A stretch of 64,000 nucleotides of DNA from Lomentospora prolificans (lineage: Eukaryota; Ascomycota; Sordariomycetes; Microascales; Microascaceae): NCBI GenBank assembly GCA_029532625.1, contig JARFXM010000004.1, positions 992,001 through 1,056,000 on the forward strand, written 5' to 3'. The notes below the pieces were generated by a model. The model searched no databases and had not been told where the DNA came from. It was given only the letters and a program-made list of their open reading frames with translations. Position numbers and translations under genes: made by a program. Below are positions 12,687 to 23,633 of the stretch, in pieces (the stretch's first letter is position 1; the number at the start of each line of letters is the position of its first letter).

Positions 12687-13116
12687 ACCAGAGCGCCCAA
12701 GCCATTTTTTTTTTTTCTTTTTTCTAAGTTTGGAATTTGGGGCTTGTTTTGTCATTAATCTGGGAATAAGGAAAAGGCGAATATCGGGGTTTACGAGCAT
12801 GAGAAATTGGACTGGAAGCTGAAGAAGTAGATTGCTAAAGCGAGGTCTAGAAGAGTATGAATCAAGCGCATTCTCCCCTTGCCCGAATCCATCTCATATC
12901 ACGGAACATGCCCATATGGTGTTGAGCCACTCCAGGCGTCCCCTCACCTGCCCCAGTAATATATGGGCACAAGAAGGAAGCTAGACCATGGTCGACGTCA
13001 TAGCTACAGGACAGGCAAGATCAAAAATTAAGGACTCGACGGCCATGGAAGGAACCAGATAACAGTCCATCCTCGCCGCCACAATCAGCGAAAAAGTACA
13101 AAAAAAGAAATCGTGT
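12687..13116. other. Intergenic: SGF29 3' region
   Basis: Just after the SGF29 stop is a T-rich stretch (about 12703-12725) suitable for a 3' UTR end. Nothing else is recognised before the tRNA, whose downstream side faces this region. Confidence 0.5.
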
Positions 13117-13211
13117 TGCGGTGAGCCGGGATTGAACCGGCGACCTTTAGATTACTGTGTAAACCGAAGTTAATCTTCAGTCTAACGCTCTCCCAACTGA
13201 GCTATCCCCGC
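13117..13211 (-). tRNA. tRNA-Phe (anticodon GAA), with a 22-nt intron
   Basis: Read on the minus strand, the gene begins GCGGGGATAGCTCAGTTGGG (acceptor and D-arm). The anticodon arm is TTAGA-CTGAAGA-TCTAA with anticodon GAA. A 22-nt intron lies one base 3' of the anticodon, the canonical position for nuclear tRNA introns. The T-arm is GCCGG-TTCAATC-CCGGC and the acceptor 3' strand is TCACCGC with discriminator A. Mature length is 73 nt. Six of seven acceptor pairs are Watson-Crick; pair 5-68 reads as G-A, an oddity worth checking. The GAA anticodon and the A box and B box regions fit a functional RNA polymerase III gene. Confidence 0.93.
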
Positions 13212-15480
13212 AAGTTTCTATTATTGGTTGTTGAAGACCGCAACCTTAATGGGATATAAGAGTCAATTTTCACTCGAAGAGCGGCATCACAAGTTTTTTT
13301 TGTGGGTGCGTGTGGTTGTTTCTTTTGAGCCCTCAAATACCCGCATGTTTTAGGTGGGAGGAACAGGGCCCACCCTGTGTTCTTATTACGCGTTGTAGTA
13401 CGTTAGACGATTGGGACATCTTTGCGCACTGGCGGGTCTGCAAGGAACATTGAACGCAGTCGCCGAGTATTAGGGGAAGCCTCGACCGCAATCCATCCTC
13501 CAACGGTCTACTGTTAGCGGGAGCCAATAAGGCAACGGTATATTCGTAGTGCTGGCAGTACCTCAGTATCTTGCGCTAGTGCCAGCTAGTGAGCTCGGGC
13601 CCCTTGCAGGTCTAATCTTGGAGCTTGGAGCCGTTGGGGAAGGTCAGACCTAGAATTCTGTCACGTTTTCCCATGTGTTTTTCAAGGTTCTTTTTTCGTT
13701 ACGAGGTTCAAGAGGCGAAAAAGAAAAGGTGGTAGTGGTGTCTTGCCATGTCTTCTGCAGATATATATCTGGCGTCCTTGGTCGATAGCTGTCAAGGGTG
13801 AACTGGAACTACTAGTGCGCTCGCGGGTAAGCCTCAAAGGTGGTATGGTCTTTCGAGGTCTTTCGGAGTCGAACATGCCACTAAGAACGTAATTGGTATG
13901 TACCCCATCCTCTAATTACAGCCAGCTGAGCGTCTAGCCAAGGTGCTATGTAACGACATGCGGGGATCGCGGGTTGATGGAATCAAAGTACAGCCAGCAT
14001 CTTCGGATAGTGTCTGTATTACCTCACGCAGTATTGAACCACGTTTTAAGAGCGATTTGCTCCAGCGGCCTGCATCAATTGGTATCCACGGCTGGCGGGT
14101 CGAACTGGAAGGGACACTCTTATAATGTTGGTTCGAATTGATCTCAGTACAGTGATACCTGGCACTACCCAAGTTCATGTGGGCTCCCGGTTTTTAGCTG
14201 GCCCCAGTTTGCCCCTAATAGGGGAGGGACTGGTGGCTTGTATGTATCAATTAATTAGCTCCCCATGAGAAATCTCCCCATTCAACCAGCGGATCGTGTC
14301 CCCCAACCTGCAGAACACACGCGCACTTGAAACGTCTCGAAGATTTGAAGGTCTGGTGAAACGGGCGCAGACTTGTAGAGACTTGGATGGCAGAGGACAG
14401 CCCCCAAAATGCTAATCTTAGACTAATCTTGGACAGACCACCCCTCTTCAAATTTCACCATTGACCCGAAAGAAGAAAGAAAAAAAAAGAGATCAATAAT
14501 AGGGACGCTGGCTCAACGGAGATTTTTCCCGCCAACACCCTCCAGCACAGGGCACAGCAGCCTTGCCGATCCCATCCGCTTTGTTCCCTCCCCTCTCTAT
14601 CCGTACTCTGTATGTGTCTCTCTTGTGGTCAGACCCCTGGCCTGTCACTTTCCTTTGCTAGGTACCTCTTTGCTTTTTTCTTCTCTTTCTCTTTCCCTTT
14701 TCCTCTCCTTTCCTCATTGGCGTTTATGTGGTGGTCCCTGTGATCCTTGTCGACTTCTTGCTGTGCTGGTTTTCCTTCCTCTGACCTTCAAACCCCCAAT
14801 TAAGGTGGAATTGGCTACTCTTTGGCTCTCCAACTACCAGGGTCTTCTTCAGAATCCTGTCAAGTACTTCAGTAGGTCGGATACCATTAGCCTTCCAATA
14901 TCGTCATACCCAACTCTTGGCAAGCACTGAGAACCACGAGGAGACAACTCTAGAGAAGTGTGGACTCTTCCTCTAATACTCCATCTATTCATTTGCGACA
15001 GGACGATCCCCAAACAAAACTCGCAAAGAGAGAAAGTGTTGCGTTGCAATTACTAGTCGGAGAACGGGTATCATTAGCCTCCACTGTCGTCCAATCCATC
15101 TGCACTACACACCCCTAACCCAAATCGGACACTTCGTTTGCAACATCACCTGGAACCCAGAGTTGAAGCGAACAAACAACACGCCGTTTTCCCTGAACTT
15201 TTTTTAACCCTTTTATATTATTATTGTCGTCTTCCCTCAACCTCAGGAATTCGAGCGACGGCGGAAACGAAATTTGATACCCAATCGACTTTGCTGTTCT
15301 CTGCTCTTGATACCCAGCCTCCTCTCGCCAATTGACTTTGACCCTTTTTTTTCCCCCATCGCATCGAAATCTCCACTCGACTGCGACGCAACCTCGAAAC
15401 CCGCAAAGCGTAAACAAGCGTTATCCTCGATAAACAACGGACACGAAAAAGGAAGCAGCCACACACCCCCCACCGACACA
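13212..15480. other. Intergenic region and ARF1 promoter/5' UTR
   Basis: No gene is seen. The ARF1-proximal part is strongly pyrimidine-rich (for example 14660-14715 and 15185-15240), as expected of a highly expressed fungal promoter and leader. Fragments near 14040-14130 resemble scattered tRNA-like words but do not fold as a tRNA. Confidence 0.55.
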
Positions 15481-16273
15481 ATGGGCGGCCAATTCTCCAA
15501 GATGATGGGCAAGATCTTCGGATCCAAGGAAATGCGCATCCTCATGCTCGGTCTCGACGCCGCGGGCAAGACCACCATCCTCTACAAGCTCAAGCTCGGC
15601 CAGGACGTCACCACCATCCCTACCGTCGGATTCAACGTCGAGACTGTCACCTACAAGAATGTCAAGTTCAATGTCTGGGATGTTGGTGGTCAGGATAAGA
15701 TCCGTCCTCTCTGGAGGCATTACTTTAGCGGTGAGTTGTTCTCGTCCTCGCGCCGAGGGCCCCGCGCATGGGATAAAAAGGGGCGAGGCAAGAAACGAGA
15801 CTTGGGGCGAAGTACGGTTTTGGAATGGGCAAAGCTAACGCAACTTTTTTTTTTCGCGAGTGTTACAGGTACTCAAGGTCTCATTTTCGTCATTGATTCC
15901 TCGGATCGCGCGCGTATCGACGAGGCGAGGCAGGAGTTGCACAGGATCATCAACGATCGTGAGATGAAGGACAGCTTGCTCCTCGTCTTTGCCAACAAGC
16001 AGGATCTTCCCGAGGGTGAGTGAATCCTATCTGTCTAAATCTAGGGCTAATCAGGCCTTGTACGCCGTATAGTGCCAGGCTTTGCTAACCTCCCGTTGTG
16101 TTTCCTTAGCCCTCAAACCTCAAGAAGTCACCGCGGCACTCCAACTCTCCAAGCTCAAGGACAAGGTCTGGTACGTCGTGCCCAGCTGCGCGACCACGGG
16201 AGAGGGTCTCCTCGAGGGTCTCGCCTGGCTGTCCAACAACGTCAAGGCCCCCCCCGCGCCGGCGAAGAAATAG
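15481..16273 (+). CDS. ARF1: ADP-ribosylation factor ARF1 (small GTPase)
   Basis: Three exons, 15481-15730, 15869-16015 and 16110-16273, encode 186 residues. ARF1 recruits COPI and clathrin adaptors to Golgi membranes in its GTP form. Gly2 after Met (MGGQFSKMMGKIF) is the N-myristoylation site and the first 14 residues form the amphipathic helix. The P-loop GLDAAGKT lies at 24-31, switch I with PTVGFN at about 47-52, switch II WDVGGQ at 66-71, NKQD at 126-129 and the SCATTGEGL guanine-specificity loop near the end. All key residues are present. Introns have GTGAG donors and TTACAG/CCTTAG acceptors and lie in phase 1. Length and sequence match filamentous-fungal ARF1 almost residue for residue. 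Confidence 0.98.
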
Positions 16274-17713
16274 TGATTCTCCCGCCTACGTCGAGGTTCG
16301 GCCCGTCTCCCTGGCAAACCCCTCCTCCTCTGTTCCTTTCCTCGACAACATGACCGATATCCGAGTCCTCTTTTTTTCTCCGGAAAAAAAGAAGAAATCT
16401 CCTAACCCGACATCTCACTCCCGAATGAAGAACAATCGATCGAGAAAGGAGACCCCCTTCCCCCTCCTTGGGCCGTCGATGCAGGAAGAGAGATTGGCGA
16501 TTTTGTAAGAAGCAGCGCGGTGTGAAGAGCAAGATACCACTGAAGGATGGAAGTTGGAGACGTGTTTGCTTTCTCGCATTTCTTATTTTCTATCGGCACA
16601 TTCGCAGAATAATGATTCCCCTCTAATCCAAGAATCCCGCAATCCGTTGTACTCTCCGTTCCCGCTACTCTATACCGCTTCGTTTCGTTCACATGTCTTT
16701 ACGCGAAGCCACTTCCGACTCACAGCTGGGAGAAGTAGAAGAAGAAGAAGAAAGATCTAAATCATTCGGCTCCGTTCCTTGAGGGAAAAGAGGATGGAGT
16801 CGTGTCTTGTCCGAGTCAGCCAGTTCCACATTTCAAAAGGGTGGCCTGTTTGGCACCACCTCCCCTGGCTTACGAACTCGATTTCATCTATATCCTGTCG
16901 CTTTGTTGGCAGGATTCAATAGAATCGTCTTCTTCTCCTGATCATGTCTTGTCTCTGTACCACGTTTTCTGTTCATATGGTAGCTTTTGTTGTCCTTTGA
17001 GGGAAAGAATATATTGCGTGGCCTTGTTTGATTATTTTCGAAGCTCTTTTGGTACAACTACCTAAAATCCGCTGTGCGAGTTCCTAGTTCAGTGTTGGAG
17101 GAAGAGCTATGCCGTGTTAAACAATGCAGGTATTAGTAGATGTTCAAAATACTTAATAATTTTCAGATAGACGACGCACGTCTGCTTGCGATGTCCGCTC
17201 TGGATTAAGGCGAGGCCGAGTCTTCCGCACTAGACTCTACTAAGGTGCGCTCTTCATAGCTCGGGCCTTTGCTCGGGATCATGATCTCTTCCAGTCGACT
17301 TCCACGGCCGTAACGATGAAGGCTAGATAGACACTTTAGAAAATCCACGCCGATTTGATGCAGCAATTAGAATAGTACCTGGAACAACTTGCAGAGAATG
17401 CATCGTGGAAGAGGAACTTGGTCAGGTAACGAGGAATTGGCAGCAAGCCGCAACCTCACAGCTTACCGTTTCTCAATCTACACGATATCTTCACGGGGAA
17501 GGACTTCCCGCAGCATGCACCGGATGTTGGGGAAGATGCGGCTCAGATTCATCCGATCTTATACCAGTTTTGGTCCATTCTCATTTTACACCCTCTTTTA
17601 GCGCCGTTTTTTCGATCCGCATGACGATCAGCAGACATAATGTTAACAAGCTGCAGGTCGCGAGTAGGCAGCTAGGCAGCCTTGGAAGCCTCGAGATAAG
17701 CCCCCACCCACTC
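16274..17713. other. Intergenic region after ARF1
   Basis: This holds the ARF1 3' UTR and about 1 kb of sequence with no convincing gene. A short GAA-rich stretch occurs near 16733-16755. Open frames are short and lack protein-like character. Confidence 0.55.
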
Positions 17714-17721
17714 TATATAAA
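17714..17721 (+). promoter_or_regulatory. TATA-box-like element
   Basis: TATATAAA lies about 100 nt upstream of the ATG at 17822 and is followed by a 16-nt A run at 17778-17793. Position and sequence suit a core promoter for the small ORF downstream. It is only suggestive. Confidence 0.4.
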
Positions 17722-17821
17722 CCAGGAAGCGCCCACCTCTTCCCTCGGCATTGTCCTTGGGAAATCTACTAGAATTGAAAAAAAAAAAAAAAATTCTATT
17801 TACGATATCCCTTCGCCCGAT

Positions 17822-18109
17822 ATGTGCCAGGAATACGTGATAAAAACCATCTGGAGTGGCGGAGGCTGCCGGATGGGCGACTGCGACAAAACCGAGTACA
17901 AAGCCGGACACTGCTCCGATAAGCCGGCGGAGGGAATTCGGTATTGTCATCGTTATCAAATGATTCACGCGGGGTCGAGCCGGAGGAAAGGCCCGAGGCC
18001 GGGGCATAATCATGGGCAGAGGACGGCGTACGGGGTGAGGTCGGGTCCGGAGAGGCTTGCATGTTGGATTTGTAGGATAGATGGAGTACGGGAAGCTGAA
18101 GGAGGGTGA
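17822..18109 (+). CDS. Small cysteine-rich hypothetical protein
   Basis: The ATG at 17822 opens 95 codons ending in TGA at 18107-18109. The product starts MCQEYVIKTIW and carries Cys at positions 2, 16, 21, 31 and 42, with two more (CWIC) near the C-terminus, plus a basic Gly/Arg/His-rich middle. A start MC-x2-Y followed by spaced Cys is seen in many small, uncharacterised filamentous-fungal proteins, and the first 35 codons prefer C or G at the third position. A TATA-like element lies about 100 nt upstream. Against it, overlapping minus-strand frames (17672-18348) are also open and one carries a hydrophobic segment, so the coding strand is not certain. No function is assigned. Confidence 0.42.
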   Translation: MCQEYVIKTIWSGGGCRMGDCDKTEYKAGHCSDKPAEGIRYCHRYQMIHAGSSRRKGPRPGHNHGQRTAYGVRSGPERLACWICRIDGVREAEGG

Positions 18110-19369
18110 GGAACGGAGTCATGGCGTTTGCTTTGGATGGTCTGGTGGCTATTCTTGCTGAGGTATGTTGGCCTCTCCGGCGGGTACGTCAAGATGATAC
18201 CAGTCAGCAAAATGTCCAACAGAGAGGAATATTTGCCTTGCGAATTGGATTCGATCGCATCATCTTCTCCACCGTCGTCCGGTCTGAGTCTCGAGTCAGC
18301 CATACACAAATACAGCACAGATTCCGGCGCGCACATATCTGATTCCACGGTCCTGTACCCTTACCATGTCGCGGGGGAAGACAGCTGGATGGCGCACTCA
18401 ATGCCTGCGGCCGTGGCCGAACCTCCAAGCCAAGGTCCGGCTAGCTGTCAGGGCGCAAAGCCAGAGCCGTCAAATTGGGCGAGGCGCGGTTGCGACTTTC
18501 CATGGAGAAAGCCACCGGATCACTCCCTGACGCTGCCTGCCTGCCGAGCGACCTTGGAGTGGATGTGCGTTGTATTCTCCACGAGCCGGCAGGCCCCAAA
18601 ACTCTTGGGCTGCTGGCCTGACATATCTGATCGATATGAGAGAAGACGTGCTCCCGCTGTGTTCACCCGGGTAGCACTCGAGATCACTGTAGCTCGTTTC
18701 GGAGCTGGTGGAAAGCAGTTTTTACGATCTGTGGGTGTTCATCAAGGACCAAGCACATGCCCACCAGAGCGATATTCGCCCTCATTATGCCAGGGTCCGT
18801 GCTTGAGTGGTATATTTTCCAGCCTACGTTTCGGATTCGCCAAATCTCCAATGTGTTTCCAGCCACGAGTAGCTCGGACAACATGGAAGAGTCGTGTGTC
18901 GACTATGGGCTTGATGGGGGGGAAGACATGGCCGAGAGCCTAGTGGTCCTATACTAGAATGAAATCCCATCAATTTCATCATGCATGATTCTACTCAGAT
19001 AGGGCTTGTACACGGACTTCTAGCGCTCCGAGTCGGATGCCTCATGTGCAAAACTGTGGGGGGAGGGGATGCGAGACATGAAGTGCGGTGCGGACCCAAG
19101 ACGAGGGTAACATGCGTATATATATATATATATATATCCGATTACTACCAATATACTCCGCTGTACAAAGGAACCCAAAGTAAAATAGCAACGCCTTTCC
19201 ATGAATTTCATGCGCTTCCATCCCGATATGCACCAAAAAGCTATCAACGCCGAACGCATCTCAACCCTACAAACCCAGTTGCGAACGCACGGAATCAGTA
19301 TACGACCAAATGAAAACTTCTCCGGTAATCTCTCCATGATACCCCTCATTTTCTCCACGACCATGGAAT
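18110..19369. other. Intergenic region downstream of SSN3 (minus-strand gene)
   Basis: A long open frame covers 18128-18943 on the + strand, but it begins at a TTG, has no recognisable domain and has a poor codon pattern. A TA microsatellite lies at 19117-19138. Nothing else is recognised. Confidence 0.5.
19117..19138. repeat. TA dinucleotide repeat
   Basis: About ten TA units lie in intergenic DNA, about 230 bp beyond the SSN3 stop codon. Confidence 0.9.
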
Positions 19370-20824
19370 CTAACCGTCCTTGGCCCTCTTTCCAGGCCTC
19401 ACCAGCGAATCATCCGGCAGTCCGCTCCTCTTTGTCCCAGGAAGGCTACTCGTGCGGATATCGTTGTCGTCCTGTGTGACTCGCCGTCTAGGGTACTCGT
19501 TGGGCAGACCCTCGAAGCAGCTGGCCACCAGACGGTCCCCACTGCTGAAAAAAGTATGTTCGAGGGCCTGAGCAGCGGTGAGCCGCTTCTCAGGGTCGTA
19601 TTCGAGGAGGCCCGCGAGTAGGTTGAAACCCTCAGCACCAAGGGAGGCGAGAGGCGAGCTGCAGTTTGCGAGGCCCGCTGACGAGCTGGTCTGGCCCTGG
19701 GTGATAGTGCTGTAGTACCACTTCTCCAGGTTTGAGGTGCTGATTGTCTGACCATGGTGCCTGTTTTGCGAATGGTGGTGGTGGTGGTGGTGATGCTGCG
19801 AGTGTTGGTGGTGGGAGGCCATGGGCGGTTGGAGGGTGCGGAGCTGCAGATATTCAGGCATGGCGGCAAGCAGTGGCCACTGCTCCTTCGTGGGCATGCC
19901 CATGATGTCAATGATTTTTTGCATCTGGTTCCGCTGAAAAGGCACGGTTTTCTTGCTGTCCATTTTAGCCTCCTCCCCCTTAAAGATGGGCCGCAACGAC
20001 AGCAGCTCAGCAAAGATGCAACCCACGGCCCACAGGTCGATGGCCGGCGTGTAGTGCTGGCTTCCCAGGATAAGCTCAGGTGCACGGTACCAAATAGTGA
20101 CGACTACCTTGTCACCACTGAAGAGCGAGTGTAGCGGCTTGTCGAAGCGTCGCGCCAGTCCCAAATCTCCAATCTTGACCTCGCCCGCCGAAGTGACCAT
20201 GATATTTGCCGGTTTCAAATCACGGTGGAGAACCCAGTTGGTGTGCAGGTATTGGCAGCCATTGAGCAGCTGAAACATGATGCTCTTCACCATGCCCGGC
20301 GATATGGGATGGCGGGGTTGTTGGTTGTGATGGTGGATGATTTGAAGCAGGTCATGCTCGGCAAACTCCAACACCATATAGATGCACTTGTCCTCGAGCA
20401 TGATTTCGACGAGTTTAATGACATTCTCGTGCTTCAGCTCCGTGCAGAGAGACATTTCGCGGATGGCGCTCTGGGAAATTCCTGTGTACGTGATCTGCTC
20501 GCCCTCCTTGTCCGGCTTAAACTTCTTGATGGCGAACTCGCCGGGCTTTCCGCCGCGGGCGAGGGCCTTGTACACGCGACCATAAGTACCGCTGCTAATG
20601 AAGCCGACGACCTTATACTTGTCGATAACGCGGACCTTGGGTTGATATGTTATGTTCCCAAGCCCACGGTCTGCGGGCGAGCCCGTTAGCCGGTTCTGCA
20701 TGAGATGAGTAGATGCACGCATACCTTCAAACGCTGCCTGAACGCTGTGCTTGAGGGTTTGGCTGCGAGAGCCGGGGACTGATCCAGGACACGATGCACC
20801 GGTCGGAGGGTTAGTATGGCCCAT
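19370..20824 (-). CDS. SSN3: Mediator cyclin-dependent kinase SSN3 (CDK8/SRB10)
   Basis: A single exon on the minus strand, with ATG at 20824 (MGHTNPPTG), encodes 484 residues. SSN3 with cyclin SSN8 forms the kinase module of Mediator and phosphorylates the RNA polymerase II CTD and transcription factors in the nucleus. The kinase domain starts near residue 69 (YKVVGFISSGTYGRVYKA). The PSTAIRE-like helix reads SQSAIREMSL, the catalytic loop HRDLKPAN, the metal loop DLGLARRF and the activation segment ends WYRAPELILG. The CDK8-specific EHDLLQIIHHH and NLEKWYYSTI motifs are present. A His-rich insert (HHHHHHHH, coding DNA around 19770-19810) lies in the C-lobe, as in other fungal SSN3. The C-terminus ends in a basic PGKRAKDG tail. 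It is divergent from ARP2 with 673 bp between start codons. Confidence 0.95.
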   Translation of the reverse strand: MGHTNPPTGASCPGSVPGSRSQTLKHSVQAAFEGMRASTHLMQNRLTGSPADRGLGNITYQPKVRVIDKYKVVGFISSGTYGRVYKALARGGKPGEFAIKKFKPDKEGEQITYTGISQSAIREMSLCTELKHENVIKLVEIMLEDKCIYMVLEFAEHDLLQIIHHHNQQPRHPISPGMVKSIMFQLLNGCQYLHTNWVLHRDLKPANIMVTSAGEVKIGDLGLARRFDKPLHSLFSGDKVVVTIWYRAPELILGSQHYTPAIDLWAVGCIFAELLSLRPIFKGEEAKMDSKKTVPFQRNQMQKIIDIMGMPTKEQWPLLAAMPEYLQLRTLQPPMASHHQHSQHHHHHHHHSQNRHHGQTISTSNLEKWYYSTITQGQTSSSAGLANCSSPLASLGAEGFNLLAGLLEYDPEKRLTAAQALEHTFFSSGDRLVASCFEGLPNEYPRRRVTQDDNDIRTSSLPGTKRSGLPDDSLVRPGKRAKDG

Positions 20825-21497
20825 CACAGTCGACGCAGGTAATCAAGGAGGGCTGATCCAGAAAGGAGCAGAAAATAGCCTTAGGAGATCCGCCAATACA
20901 CTAGTAGGGAAAACGGGGGCCCAAGGACATGGCTTAAGTTTGCAGGGTCTTCGCAAGAAGGATGAGCTACGGCTTCATGTGGCGAAGGTGGCTCCGGGCC
21001 AGCACTCCACTCGACACTCGGGGTCTCGGAAAGAGAAATGGGCGTAATTAGAAATAATGTATCAACGCATTAAAAGAGTTCGAGAAATGGGAGAACTCGA
21101 GTATGTCGTATGCAACGATGTTGCTACAGATTCTTGAGAAACTCGGATACGATGAAAATCGATGAGCATCAAGTAGAGTTCAAATATATCCTCGAGGTTG
21201 GTTCTTGATGGTGGTTGGAGTGCGCGTCAGATACGATGACTAAGCCAGCGACGACACCATTTGAAGGGAAGGCGCAGCTTATGGTGGGAATTCCCCCCCC
21301 CCATCGAACCAAGTTGCGAGTTGTAACCCCACTATTGGATCCAACATTGACGTCTCGCTGCCCACGAGTCTCTCCGCCCGGTTGGCCTCATCTGCATCCC
21401 TCACTCCGCAGAGCTATCCTTTCGAACCGTCGTGCGGAGCTCAATTCGACATCCTCCTTTTTACGCTTTGTGCTCACTCTCTCCCTAATCTTTCACC
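20825..21497. promoter_or_regulatory. Shared divergent promoter region of SSN3 and ARP2
   Basis: 673 bp separate the SSN3 ATG (minus) and the ARP2 ATG (plus), so both promoters and leaders must lie here. A run of nine C occurs near 21293-21301 and pyrimidine-rich sequence precedes ARP2. No TATA box is obvious. Confidence 0.6.
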
Positions 21498-22966
21498 ATG
21501 ACCGCGCCTATAGGTACGTTACGTCAGAGAGCTCCAACCCCCCCGCTCTCGAGTTGCCCTAGCCTCTCGAAGTTTCGTCGTCATCACCGGATGCAAGCAA
21601 CGGCAGCAGCGGCCTGTCCCAATACGATGCTCTCTGCGATCTCCAGCCACGGCTTAACTAACTAAAATGCCTTTCTTTTCACAAAATAGTCCTTGACGGA
21701 GGAACCGGGTTCCTCAAGGTGGGCTATGCCGCGCAGAACTTCCCCGAGTTCCAGTACCCGTCGATAGTCGGCCGGCCGATCCTTCGAAGCGAGGAGCGGG
21801 GGGATAGCGACCTGGTCATCAAAGACATAATGTGTGGCGAGGAGGCCGCGGCGGCCCGTACCATGTTGCAAATCAGCTATCCGATGGAGAATGGTATCGT
21901 CAAGAAGTGGGAGGACATGCAACACCTCTGGGACTACACTTTTTTCGAAAAGATGAAGATTGACCCTCGCGGCCGCAAGATTCTTCTTACTGAACCTCCC
22001 ATGAACCCTTTAAAAAACCGCGAGCAGATGTGCGAGGTGATGTTTGAGCGCTACGGTTTTGGCGGAGTCTACGTCGCCATTCAAGCTGTGTTAGCTCTCT
22101 ACGCCCAGGGTATGTACCGATAGCCGTCGCTTCCGCCGGAAGAATCTTCGAACTCGAGGCTGTGCTACCAACATGTGCTTGGTTGCCCTTTACAGACCAG
22201 CCGGTGTACTGACATCTTGACCCGTACCATTTTAGGACTGAGCTCCGGTGTCGTCGTCGACTCCGGTGACGGTGTCACACATATTGTCCCCGTGTTTGAG
22301 TCAGTTGTCCTTAACCACCTGACTCGGAGGTTGGACGTCGCCGGCAGAGACGTTACCAAGAACCTTATCGCACTCCTGCTTCGCCGCGGCTACGCTCTCA
22401 ACCGAACTGCCGACTTCGAAACAGTGCGTCAGATTAAGGAGAAGCTCTGCTACGTCTCGTACGACCTCGAGCTCGACAAGCGCCTGAGCGAGGATACCAC
22501 CGTGTTGGTGGAAAGCTACACACTTCCCGATGGCCGCGTCATCCGCGTCGGTAGCGAGAGATTCGAGGCGCCTGAATGTCTCTTCCAACCCCACCTTGTC
22601 GACTGCGAGCAGCCCGGTATCGCCGAATTCCTTTTCAACACCATCCAGTCTGCCGATGTCGACGTCCGAGCGTCTCTCTACAAGGCCATCGTGCTCTCCG
22701 GAGGAAGCAGCATGTACCCCGGCCTACCATCGCGTTTGGAGAAGGAGCTCAAGCAGCTCTGGTTGACGCGCGTGCTAGGAGGCAACCCCGAGAGGCTTAG
22801 CAAGTTCAAGGTCAGAATAGAAGATCCTCCTCGCAGAAGGCACATGGTTTTCCTCGGAGGAGCGGTGCTGGCGAACATTATGGCGGATAAGGATAGCATG
22901 TGGGTATCAAAGGAGGAGTGGGAGGAGCAAGGCCCGAGGGTGCTCGAGAAGCTTGGCCCAAGATAG
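21498..22966 (+). CDS. ARP2: Actin-related protein 2 (ARP2/3 complex)
   Basis: Three exons, 21498-21513, 21690-22109 and 22236-22966, encode 388 residues. The first exon is only 16 nt (MTAPI plus one base). ARP2 is one of two actin-like subunits of the Arp2/3 complex, which nucleates branched actin at cortical patches and drives endocytosis. The nucleotide-binding loop DGGTGFLKVGYA, the VVVDSGDGVTHIVPV phosphate-2 segment and the LSGGSSMYPGLPSRLEKEL segment are typical of the actin fold. The ARP2-specific MWVSKEEWEEQGP end is present. Introns use GTACGT and GTATGT donors; a CTGAC branch site precedes the second acceptor. Length matches the family (about 390). Confidence 0.97.
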
Positions 22967-23633
22967 AAGAATGCTCGGCCGACACTATGATTTTAAGATA
23001 TGGTCTTTTTCTTAGTATCCGGGAGGCGGGCAAATCGGAAAAAGTTTCTTTCCTGGCTTTGGGGGAGGAAAGAGTGATGAGCTTGGCGAGAGTGGGCCGC
23101 TCGCAGTGGCACGATTGAGGATGTGCTTCCGGACATCTTGAGAGTGGGGGAAGAAGAGCGTATGGACGACGGCGCTATGTTAAGAGCCATGATTTTAACT
23201 CGAAATTATATACACTATCTATTCTACCCAGGTCTAGCTACCTGTCTGCCCGTAGAAATGTGTGTGTGACTACTGATATATTTATTGATTTTCTTTCTTT
23301 CTTTCTTTTTTTTTTTTTTTTAAAAAAAAAAGGCCAATAGTAATAGCATAGAACGCTCCCCGCTGATCGAAGCGCGGGAAGCTGAGCTCGAATAATAAGA
23401 GGTGAAGTGGGGGACCGAAGCGGGGCATTTGGCTTCGTCCTTCAAATGTTGGCATTACCGTGCGGGCGGTCCAAGGCTCCCCAAGACTTTTTCAATAAGC
23501 GACTTGTTTTAGGTCTCCTCTCATAAACCTGGTCCCTTGTGGTGTTCGTGTCTTCTTTTTATCTCGTTTTTTCTCTTAGTCGATATTGCATCGCACCGCA
23601 TCGCGTCGCATAGCTCGCTTTCCTTTCGCAACA
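22967..23633. other. Intergenic between ARP2 and phosphatase gene
   Basis: This contains the ARP2 3' end and the LTP1 promoter. A (TTTC)n tract merges into T16 directly followed by A10 (23306-23331), which could pair as a hairpin. No gene is seen. Confidence 0.6.
23306..23331. repeat. T16-A10 palindromic homopolymer tract
   Basis: Sixteen T are followed immediately by ten A, preceded by TTTC repeats. On transcription it would form an A-U hairpin; in DNA it is likely a nucleosome-disfavouring element. Confidence 0.85.

Noticed and set aside
18128..18943. 271-codon + strand ORF after the small Cys-rich ORF
   Set aside because: It begins at TTG, the first ATG is over 70 nt in, and composition and codon use are not protein-like. 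It could only be rescued by splicing from the upstream ORF, for which I see no good donor and acceptor pair.
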